DNA from: JBKHYJ01 sp046565505
GTDB lineage: Bacteria; Acidobacteriota; Blastocatellia; UBA7656
Direction of reading: 5' to 3'
DNA length: 64,000 nt
Assembly: GCA_046565505.1 (NCBI GenBank)
Contig: JBKHYJ010000090.1
Coordinates: 1 to 64,000, forward strand
Position numbers and translations under genes: made by a program. The notes under the pieces were generated by a model that was given only the letters and a program-made list of their open reading frames with translations, did not search any database and had not been told where the DNA came from. This document shows, piece by piece, positions 29,316 through 39,900 of this stretch; positions within the stretch are counted from its first letter, which is position 1, and the number at the start of each line of letters is the position of its first letter.

Positions 29316-30905
29316 TCAGTCGAGGAATCTTTCTTTCCGTCCGAACAGGCGCTCAGAGGTTATGCCCAGGTTCCTGCACTCTTCGACAAGTTTGTTGGAT
29401 TCGATGATGGGTCGTGATGTAGGGGTGTATTGCACGCCAAGAAGAAACTTGAGCCACGGCTCCATGCCCATCGCATAGACATAAGCTTCTCGAAAATTGA
29501 AGCGCCGGACCAAATCCAGCGCCTGGCCGAAGTCCGAGCCATTGAGCCGTCTCGATTCGTCTATGCCACGCCCTAGCCTTTGCGTGAGCAGAGGGCCATA
29601 CACCCAGGTGAGCGGAGCGCCTTCGCACTCCATCCCTAAAAACAACGTATCGGCGTTGCCAAGGATTTGCTGAACGTGACGGTATAGGTCCGGTTCTACG
29701 TTGCAAGAATCAGCGGCAAATACTAGAGAGTGCTTCCCGATTCGGACCATATAAGCCATCTTGGATTTTATATCCAGATCAGAGTGCTCACCCAGGAATG
29801 GGAGCGCGATGATTTCTCCGCCTTCAAAGGCCAAGCTCTCCATATCGCCCATCTCTATGACGCTCTTAAAGCCGCTGTTTAGAAAGATCAGCTTCATCGA
29901 AGGGTCTTGCAAAGACCCCGGAATGTTCCTCGGCACAATAACCGTCTTAACTTTGTTCCGTATCTGTAGCAGGGTTTCAAAAAGCGTATGGTCGAGATGA
30001 TTGTGCGTCAGCACTATGTAGTCTATGGAATCAGGCAAGTCTTGATACGTGTAGCGCGGCGTGGCGCTTTCGTATGTATAGCTGATTACCGGATCGAAAA
30101 GCACCGAGACGTTTTTAGTCTCTATCAAGACGCACGCGTGTCCCATGTAGCGCCATCGCACGCCGTCGCCTGTGTAAGGCTCGCGTTTCGGCGGCGGCTC
30201 AGGAGTCAAGAACGAATGAAACACCTCGCTTTGATCGCTTGTGAGATTGAGCATTTCCTGAATCTCACCCCACAGCTTAGGCGCATGCCTGAGCTTGAAG
30301 AGTTCATCAACAGCTTCATCATCAAAAGGCACGCGCAAGTGAACAGAATCTTTCTCTTCCAGTCGCGGGGTGCTGAGAACGAACGAGCGGTCATCTCCCT
30401 TTGTGAACGAGAGCATCAAGCTCTGGGCGGAACGATCATAGTACGGACTTTTATACAACAACGGCTCAATAAATCTGACCACAGGGTTGTTGTTGAGGTC
30501 ATAGACTATTTCAACATACCCTTTGAGAAGGTCTGGAACTTTCTCGTAAAGCGGAGAGACGGAAAAGCCCTTCGCGTTGCTTCTGAGGGTCGCGTCCAGC
30601 TCGGAGATCGCAGATGAGAGATCTACAAGGTTTTTGCGCACACGATTTGTTTCATCGCGCAAAGCTCGAATCTCGTCTACCCGCTTCCCTTCATAATCTA
30701 TGAATGGGCCTCCGAGCATTTGCGGAATCTTCACCGCATTGGCATGTATATGCGGAGCACTGATATAAGAATCCATAATCTTGAAGTGGCGCTCGGTCAG
30801 ATTTCTCGCCGCCGTTGCAGGGGCTATCAAGTGCGACCAACCATACCATTGGTCAACGAGGGGTTCCAGTTGTACATTCGGTTTCAGATACATGGGTGTG
30901 TCCAT
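29316..30905 (-). CDS. CmlA-like diiron beta-hydroxylase (metallo-beta-lactamase fold)
   Basis: 529 residues: an N-terminal domain of about 240 residues followed by a metallo-beta-lactamase fold (YMGHACVLIET near 253). The metal motif is H301-N-H303-L-D305-H306, with further ligand candidates E373 (GEHSDLDI) and D399 (FAADSC). From memory, chloramphenicol CmlA is 532 residues with ligands H305, H307, D309, H310, E377 and D403; the same spacing with a constant offset of four is strong support. CmlA-type enzymes use a non-haem diiron centre and O2 to hydroxylate the beta-carbon of an aminoacyl residue tethered to an NRPS carrier domain. Glycine has no beta-carbon, so the likely targets are the diaminobutyryl or seryl carriers of the downstream NRPSs. 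Start ATG has GGAGAGGAG. It lies between synthase genes (66 bp and 45 bp gaps). Confidence 0.88.
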   Translation of the reverse strand: MDTPMYLKPNVQLEPLVDQWYGWSHLIAPATAARNLTERHFKIMDSYISAPHIHANAVKIPQMLGGPFIDYEGKRVDEIRALRDETNRVRKNLVDLSSAISELDATLRSNAKGFSVSPLYEKVPDLLKGYVEIVYDLNNNPVVRFIEPLLYKSPYYDRSAQSLMLSFTKGDDRSFVLSTPRLEEKDSVHLRVPFDDEAVDELFKLRHAPKLWGEIQEMLNLTSDQSEVFHSFLTPEPPPKREPYTGDGVRWRYMGHACVLIETKNVSVLFDPVISYTYESATPRYTYQDLPDSIDYIVLTHNHLDHTLFETLLQIRNKVKTVIVPRNIPGSLQDPSMKLIFLNSGFKSVIEMGDMESLAFEGGEIIALPFLGEHSDLDIKSKMAYMVRIGKHSLVFAADSCNVEPDLYRHVQQILGNADTLFLGMECEGAPLTWVYGPLLTQRLGRGIDESRRLNGSDFGQALDLVRRFNFREAYVYAMGMEPWLKFLLGVQYTPTSRPIIESNKLVEECRNLGITSERLFGRKERFLD

Positions 30906-30971
30906 AATCGGCTCCTCTCCAAACCAGCGAATACGTTTTTAAATGAAGCAATTTGTTGCGCGGCCCTGGCG

Positions 30972-33900
30972 TCAATTGTCTTTGGGGGCGCTCAAGACCG
31001 CCTTTTTACCAGCCATCTGTTGTCGGCCTTTCAATGCCTGTTTCTTTTTCTCGGCCCGGTCTTGCACCTGCTCGAATACCGCTTGAGGATCGGCTTTAGG
31101 GCTGAGATACCTTGCAAGCGCAGCTATAGTTGAAGCTTCAAAGATGCTGACCACGGGTATATCGACCTTGAATTCTTTCTTCAGTTCCGAAACGAGTCGG
31201 ATGCCGGTGAGCGACGTGCCCCCTAGCTCGAAGAAACTGTCATTGATTCCCACCTGCTCAATTCCAAGCACGCGCTGCCAGATGGCCGCCATTCGGCGCT
31301 CCAGATCGTTATTAGGCTCTGTGTAGGCGCTGCTGAGGGGCGGGCGCGCATGAACGTCTTCGGCTGGCCCTATGCTCTCCAGTTCGTCGAGCAGACGAGA
31401 ACGGTTCCTCGATGCAATCGCGTCAATTTTTTCGCGAATCTCCTCAGTCGAAACTATGATCTGAGGAACTCTTCCGCTCACCAGCACTCGCCGGAATATT
31501 TCAGCCCCTTGTTTGGGCGATATGCCCGCGCCGAAGTCTCTGGATAGCAACTTTTGGGCAGAGCTTTCTGTATCGTAGGTGGCCTTCGGCTCAGGTCGCG
31601 CGAGCGATCCTTCGGCCACGCGCTTCATCGAGAAGCCTTCTACTCTTACGGCTTCCGCCCCGGTCTCATCGCATATAGAAATATCGCAAGTGATGACCTC
31701 GCGTGGTTCGGTCGCTTCTCCGCGCAGCTTTACGTGGCTCAAAGCTCTGCGCGGAATCGGAGCGCGGACGGTCAACTGTTCGTACACGAGCGGGAGATAG
31801 TCTCCGTCTACCAGATACTGTATGAAGCCCGTCGCTATATCCAACAGCGAGGGATGTAGAACATACAGCGACAGGTCGCTCTCAAAGCTATCTGCCATAT
31901 CCAGCACCGCGAGCGCCTCATCGCCAGCGATATGAACCGACGACAGGCTGTTCCATCGCGGGCCTGTGGTAATGAACTTCTGCGCTCCTTTGAAATCTCC
32001 GTTCCCGTTGGTTGCTAGCTTTCGACCAGTGGCTAGTATCCTGTTAGCGTCTTCGTGGCGCCGCCCGTCGCTTGTGGCTCCAGAAACCTTGCTCAAGCCT
32101 ATCTCGCCGCGAGCATGTTCCTCCCACTGTTGCGCGACGGCGTTGGCGGCTAACCGGCTCATTATGCGGAACGCGTAGCCGTTGTCATTCCGGTCCAGCA
32201 GTGTGACGACTTCACGAATCTGTCCTTCGTCGACCATTAAGGGGGCGCGAAAAGTGACTCCCCTAAGCTCTACCGCTTCCTTAGGGCCGAGCTTTGCGAA
32301 AGCCGCTCGCGCCATTTCAAGGTAAGCGGTTCCGGGCACTGTTGGCACGCCTGAGACCTTATGGTCGGACAGGACCCAGTGAGTATCCGGGCTGAACTGC
32401 GATATAAAGACCATACGATCCGCGCCCTCGACAACGCAGGCGTCCAGCAGCGGGTGACTCCCTTCAGGCGTGGGGGCGTATTTCTCGTTAAAGGCTACAG
32501 GCAACCGAGACGGCTCAGTGAACGGGCGCGCAGCCATTCCTACTTCATCCCACCTGTCCCAATTGATCGAGGCAACATAGTTTTGTCGGTGGTGGAAATT
32601 GGCCTGGGCAAATGAATCGCAAAAGGCGTTCGCGGCGCAGTAATCGCTCTGACCAAAGCCGCCTATGATAGAGTTGATTGATGAGCAGAGAATGAAGAAG
32701 TCCAGCTTGTGATCTTTGAGGGCCGACTGCAAGACCAGAGTTCCTAGAACCTTCGGAGCCAACACTCGCTCGGATGAATCGGGCGTCTTCAGTTGAATGA
32801 TTCCGCCGCCCGCTATGCCTGCCGCATGAATAACCCCGCTGATGGTTCCAAACCGCTCTTCGGCCTGGCGAATGGCGCCCTCCATAGAGCCGGCGTCTGT
32901 AACATCCGCGCTGACCGTGAGCACTTCGCTGCCCATCTCTTCCAGAAGCCGTATCTTTGTAATCGCTTCGGTCCAACGCTCGCCCGAACCGTTAGGCGAT
33001 GCCCCTTCATCCCATCGCTGCCGCTCCGGCATAGCTGAGCGCCCTATCAAAACCAGTCGCGCTTTAACTAATCGGGCTAACTCTTCGGCCAGCGTCAGAC
33101 CTATGCCGCCGAGTCCTCCCGTTATCAAGTAAACGCCTCCGTCGCGCAGCCTCGTAGAGACTTTTGACTGAGCATCGAGTTGAATTCGGTCAATGCTCTG
33201 AACCCATCGTTCACCCCCGCGATACGCGACGACCTGGTCAACAGGCGAAGCAACCAATTCTTCAATCAGATCATTAATCAACTCATCTTCTTCGCGGCTT
33301 GCCTCCTGCGGAAGCGTGAGGTCCAGGCTCAGGCAGGAAAGATTGGGATGTTCTTGCGGAATCACCTTTACGGGTCCGAGCAGAAGCGACTTTTCAGTAG
33401 AGATGAACTGCTCGCCGCAAACCTTCTGCATATTACTGGAGAGTACTGCTATGCCAACCGGAGCATCCGGCTTGCTGCGCTCAAGGGCCTGAGTCAGAAA
33501 CAGCAAGCTATCAAAGCTTCGGCATCGGGCTTGTTCCCATAAATCGCCGGTTCTGTCTCCGAACTCTGAAGGTGTCACGTTCCAGGCATGGACGATTCTG
33601 TTGGGGAATCGGCCCGATTCGCTCAGGTCTTTTATCAACGCGTTATAATCTTCTCGGCTGCTCGAACTGATGCTGAAAGAACTCTCGTTGTATCGCGTGA
33701 AGCCGTCCCCTGCGCTCACGGTTGTCACGTCAAAACCGCGCGCCCGTAACTGCTCTACCAGGCGCTGAGAAAAGCTCTCTTCGTTCCTGATAACGAGCCA
33801 GTGCCGCGATAGCTCTTCGCTGTCGTCGGCCGGTCCAAGCACTGAGCGGTGCCACGCCGGAGCATAAAACCAGTTGTTGAGGTCCGATTGCCTCATCCCG

Positions 33901-36900
33901 ATTCCCGTTTTTCGACCGGACTTGATCCAGTACCGCTCGCCTTCAAACGGGTAAGCCGGAAGCGAAACACGTCGCCGCTTCTCGCGCGCGTAGAAATGCT
34001 CCCAGTCTATCTCTACTCCTTCGACCCAGAGCCGCCCGGCAGCGTTCAGAGTCGATGCCAGGGCCGGTTGTTTATCTCTCGGATGAGGCAAAGAAGAAAC
34101 CGCGACGGCTTGCCTTGCCTGCTGGCGAGCGAGCGTGCTCAACGCGTTCCCCGGACCAACTTCCAGCAACAGGCGGTCGGGTTCTTCCAAAAGCGCCCTC
34201 AACCCGTCGCTAAATCGCACGGCTTGCCGGAGATGCCGCGCCCAGTAATGCGGGTCCGTTGCCTCAGAATTAGTGATCCATGTGCCCGTCAGGTTAGAGA
34301 CAAAGGGGATTGCAGGCGGACGGAGATTGCAGCCTAGCACTTCTTTCGTGAACTCTTCTATGATCGGGTCCATCATCGAAGAATGGAAAGCATGCGATGT
34401 GTGAAGACGTGTGAAAACAATTCTGCGCTCAGCCAATCTTTTTTCTAAATCTGCGACCGCTTCAAAAGGACCGCTGACCAGAACGGTTGATGGTCCGTTG
34501 ACGGCTGCAAGCGAAAGTTCTGCGCGCATCAAAGGCATCACTTCCGCCTCGCTGAGTTGAACGCTCAACATCGCGCCGCCAGGCATAGACTGCATCAGCC
34601 TGCCTCTAGCTGCTACGAGGCGGAGTGAGTCTTCCAGAGCGAACACGCCTGACAGACATGCAGCAACGTATTCGCCAATGCTATGACCTATGATCGCTGA
34701 AGGCGTCACGCCCCAATCCATCCACAATCTAGCCAGCGCATATTCGATGACGAAAAGCGCAGGTTGAGCAAGCGCCGTCTGCTCAAGCTGTTTGCCTGCC
34801 GTGACCGCGAGCGCCTCATCTACAAAAAGGAGTTCGCGAAGGTCCAGACCGAGATGAGGCTTAAGAATCTCTATACAAGCATCAACCTCGGCGGCAAAAC
34901 CGGCTTCAGTCTCGTACACCTCGCGAGCCATGTTTACGTGCTGCGAGCCCTGACCAGGGAAGAGAAATGCAACCGAGGGTTTCCCGTTTTCGTGAAAGCC
35001 ATTTATGAAACGTTCGCCATTAAGAGATTCCAGCACCGCCCCGGCATCGGCTGTATCCTTGCAAACCACAGCGCGGCGATAAGCAAACGCCCGGCGGCCT
35101 GTCTGGAGCGTGTAGCACACATCGGCAAGGATCGTTTGCGGCTCAGCCTTGAGCCTTTCGACCAGGCCGTTGATTGTCTGGTCGAGCGCGGAACTGGTCT
35201 TTGCCGAAAGCGTCAGCAGTTGCCAGGGTCTTGAGTCGCTGCCGGATACAGCAGGCGGCGCTTCTTCAAGAATGACGTGAGCATTAGTGCCGCCTATGCC
35301 GAAAGAAGAAACTCCGGCGCGGCGCGGCTTGCCGTTACCAGTCCAATCTTTCAACTGCGCGTTGACGTAGAACGGGCTATTTGCGAAATCGATTTTCGGA
35401 TTAGGTTCGGTAAAGTTCAGGCTCGGCGGCAGGCGGCGATGCCTGAGAGCGCAGACCGCCTTAATCAATCCGGCGATTCCGGCTGCCGTGTCCAGATGGC
35501 CTATGTTGGTCTTTATCGAACCGATGGCGCAAAACTGCTTGTTATTTGTGCGCGAGCCGAAGGCTTCCTTAAGTGCGGCTACCTCAATAGGGTCTCCGAG
35601 TGTGGTCCCCGTCCCATGAGCCTCTACATACGTGATGCTTTCCGGCTCTACGCCCGCGACACTCATAGCCTCGGCAATGACTTCCGCCTGACCATCCACG
35701 CTCGGCGCGGTGTAGCCTATTTTGACTCCACCATCGTTGTTGATCGCGCTGCCTTTTATGACCGCATAGATAGTGTCTCTGTCGGCCAGCGCGCGGGCTA
35801 ACGGCTTTAGCACAACGACCCCTACGCCGCTGCCGAACACAGTGCCTTTAGCGTCTTTATCGAAGGCTCGGCAGTGCGCGTCGGGAGATAGAATGCCACC
35901 TTCTTCGTAAAAGTATCCTTGATTCTGAGGCGTCCGAATTCCGACCCCCCCGGCCAGCGCCATCTCGCACTCGCCAGCAATCAGGCTCTGGCAGGCCAGA
36001 TGGACCGCTACCAGCGATGTCGAACAAGCTGTCTGAACGTTAATACTAGGCCCCTTGAGGTTCAGTTTGTACGATACTCGCGTGGCGAGGAAATCTTTGT
36101 CATTACCGATGAATGCCTGGTATTTCAGAGCGGACGAATCGGTGAAACTTGGAGCCGCTTGATGCAGATAGGTGTTGAGTCCCGCCCCGGCAAAGACTCC
36201 GATCCGGTCTTTATAATTTGCTGAGTTGTAGCCCGCATCATCCAGCGCCTGCCAGGCGCATTGAAGGAAGATGCGATGCTGCGGGTCCATCCATTCGGCC
36301 TCGCGCGGGTGAAAGCCGAAGAAAGCCGCGTCAAACAGGTCCGCCCCTTCCAGCACGCCTCCTGCCTTAACGTAATTTGGGTCTTCCAAGACCTGCGGCT
36401 CAACGCCGAGCGCGATTAACTCTTCGTCCGAGAAGAAGGAGATGCATTCATCGCCCTCGCAAAGCCTCGACCACAACTGATCGACGCTTCCGGCTTTCGG
36501 GAAACGGCCCGACATACCCACGACAGCAATTTCTCTGCCGGTTGTTGCGGAACAAGAGCGCCGGGCTGAACCTCTGCGGCTGCCCTCCAGAGCGGCGACC
36601 GAGCGGGCCGCTCCCTGACCCAGATGCTCGGCCAGTGCTCCTACAGTCGGTTGCCTCAGCAGATCGAGCATAGGCACTTCATATCCGGCGTCTGACAGAC
36701 GTTTCTGAACTTGAGCCAGGAGCAGCGAATGGCCGCCCAGATCGAAGAAGTTGTCATCGCGCCCTATCCTGTCGGCCTGAAGCGCGGCCTTCCATATTTC
36801 TGCGACGAGCCGCTCAAGGTCCGACCGCAATTCAACATGTTCTGCTGATGGTTTGGAAAGCTCTGCCGTCGGAAGCGCCTTACGGTCTACTTTACCGTTA

Positions 36901-39900
36901 GGGGTCAGCGGCAGACTTTTCAGCGTGACGAAAAGAGAAGGCACGTATGCTTCTGGAAGCTTCTGAAGCAAGAAGCTGCGCAGCCTTGCCGCATCTACAG
37001 GCCCGCCATTCGCTCCGTCTGCCGGAACAACGTATCCCACCAGGCGCTGATCGCCTGAGTTCCCTTTCCACGCTACGACGACTGCTTGCCGCACCTCAGG
37101 ATGGCTGACCAATATTGATTCGACTTCGCCTAACTCTATCCTGAAGCCTCTCACCTTTACCTGATTATCCAACCGGCCTAAAAATTCGAGCTTTCCGTCG
37201 GCTCGCCACCTGGCAAGGTCTCCTGTGCGATAAAGGCGAGCGCCAGGCTTGAAATTGAAAGGGTCCGGTATGAATTTTTCGGCCGAGAGTTCCGGCAGCT
37301 GCCAATAACCACGCGCCAGGCCATCGCCTCCGATCATCAACTCGCCCGGCACTCCAAGCGGGGCCACTTTTAGATCAATGTCTAAAACATAAAGCTGAGT
37401 GTTGGCGATAGGCTTCCCGATCGGAACAAGGCTTGTCTCTTCTTCTTCTCGAAGCTCGTAAACAGCGGACCATATAGTCGCCTCGGTCGGGCCATACAGG
37501 TTCCAAACAGAGCACGTCTGCGGTTGCAACTGCCGCGCTAGCTCCCAGGGCAGCCCCTCTCCGCCGCAAAGCAAGTTGAACCCAGGCTGAGGTGTCCATC
37601 CGGCTGCGAGCAGCAGCCGCCACGTCGCCGGAGTCGCTTGCATCGCGGTAGCCCCGCTTTCCTGCAACGTGTTAAGCAGCTTTGCTCCATCGGCTGTCGT
37701 CTCTTGAGAAGGCAGGATTACTTGAGCGCCCAGCATCAGCGGCAGATAAAGCTCAAGACCGAAGATGTCAAACGACGGAGTAGTGACCGACAGGAAGATG
37801 TCGTCGGCGGTCAGGCCCGGCTCGCAGGCCATAGACGTTAAGAAATTGATAACCGCGCTGTGAGCGACTCCCACGCCTTTAGGCCATCCGAGCGAACCGG
37901 ACGTGTAAAGTAAGTAGGCGAGGTTAGAAGGCAGACTCGCGCTTGCGGGCCGTTCAGCAAGTTGCGCGGAAATTTCAGGCCAATCTGAATCGATAAACAG
38001 AAGCCTGGCGCCATGACCGGACAGACCTGACCTCAGCCGCTCTTGAGTAACCACAAGCGGAACGCGGGAACTTTCCAGTATCAGGTTGAGCCGTTCCAGA
38101 GGATGCGATGGATCAAGAGGAAGATAAACGCCCCCTGCCTTCAAGATTCCGAGGATCGCCACTACAAGGTTCAAGGATCGGTCGAGATAAACACCGACGA
38201 TAACCTCTGGGCCGACGCCCTGAGCGCGCAGGTAGTGCGCCAACCTGTTTGCGCATGATTCCAGCTGGCGATAAGTGAGCGATTCTCCTTCCGATATAAT
38301 AGCAACCTTATCGGGCGAGCGATCTGCTTGCGCCTCTACAATCTGGTGCAGAAGCAGATGCCGGTCAAACTCAACTGCGGTTGCGTTCCATTCGGATAAA
38401 AGCTGATTGCGCTCAACCTGCGTTAATAAGTCAAGTCTGTTTATGCGCGTCTGTGGATTAGCGACGGCAGAGGTGAGAACAGATCGCAGTTGCTCCAGCA
38501 TACGCAGAGCGGTCTCGCCGTCGAACAGGTCGCAGTTGTATTGGAGCGAGGCGCTGATGCCTGATTTGGTCTCGGCCATCATCAGGTTCAAATCGAAAGC
38601 AACCTGTTTTTCCGATAGAGCTAACGACGAGAGCGAGAGAGGGCCTAGACGTACCTCCGATCCGGCTTCCCCAAGCGCGAACGAAGAGAGCGATTGCTGC
38701 CCGGCACGCTGCGCTTTTTGAAGCGCGAACATCACTTGAAATAGCGGGGTGCGGCTTGGGTCTCGCACCAGATTCAGGCGCTCGGCCAGCAAAGCAAACG
38801 GATAGTTCTGATGTTCAAGGGCTTCAAGCGTTGAGCAGCGAACCCGATCTACGAAAGCTTGAAAGGTCGGGTTGCCTGAAGCGTCATCGCGCAGCACAAC
38901 CGGATTCACGAAATAACCTACCAGATTATCGAACTGCGATCGGCTGCGACCAGCGACCGGACATCCTATAGCAAGGTCCGTTTGTCCTGTGTAACGGTAT
39001 AGAAGAGCCTTAAACGCTGCCACAAGCACAACGAACAGGCTGGCGCCCGATGAACGCGAAAATTTCTGGAGGGCTTCTGTCAATTCCTGACCTAGCTCTA
39101 GAGATCGCGATGACCCTCTGAAGGTTTGAACCGGCAGGCGCGGTCTATCTGTGGGCAGATCAATAATCGCAGGCAGCGGAGAGAGCTTCTCTTTCCAGTA
39201 ATTCCATAGCCGCTCTCCGTCCGAGCCAGCAAGCTGCGCTCGACTCCATACAACATAATCAGAGTAAGCCGAGACCTGTGGCGCAAGATCAGCCGCTGCG
39301 CCTGCGTTGTCCGCGAGGTAGAGCTTTGAAAGCTCATCGAACATCACGACCAGCGACCAGAAGTCCGCCACGAGATGATGCACCGCGACAATCATGGCGT
39401 GTTCATAAGCAGATCGCCTGAACACGACCGCTCTCAACAGAGGACCCGATTCGAGATCAAATGGCCGCCACGCGTATTCGCAGAGCCGTTTCATTAAGCT
39501 CTCTTCATCCCATCTCTCCGCCTCAACGACTGTGAAATCTACTTCCATCGAATCGTGCAGCCGCTGAATGGGATCGCCTCCGGCATCCTGGTGAAAAGTC
39601 AGCCGCAAGGCAGGGTGTCTATACACTACTGCCTGAAAGCTGCGCTTGAGCGTTGCTACGTCAAGCTCGCCTTCGATCTTCGTCGCCACGGATATGTGAT
39701 AAGCGGCGCTGTCGGGCGACAATCGCTGCATGAACCATAGACCTCTTTGACCATAGGAGAGCGGAAATTCGCCGGAAGCTTTCATTTCGGGCAGCGACAT
39801 CTCCTCTTCAGATGAAAGCGTTTTAGACTGCAACATATCGTCCGCAGTCTCGGCTATGGTCGCTCCATCCAGCAGGTTGGCTATAGAAATAGATATGCCG

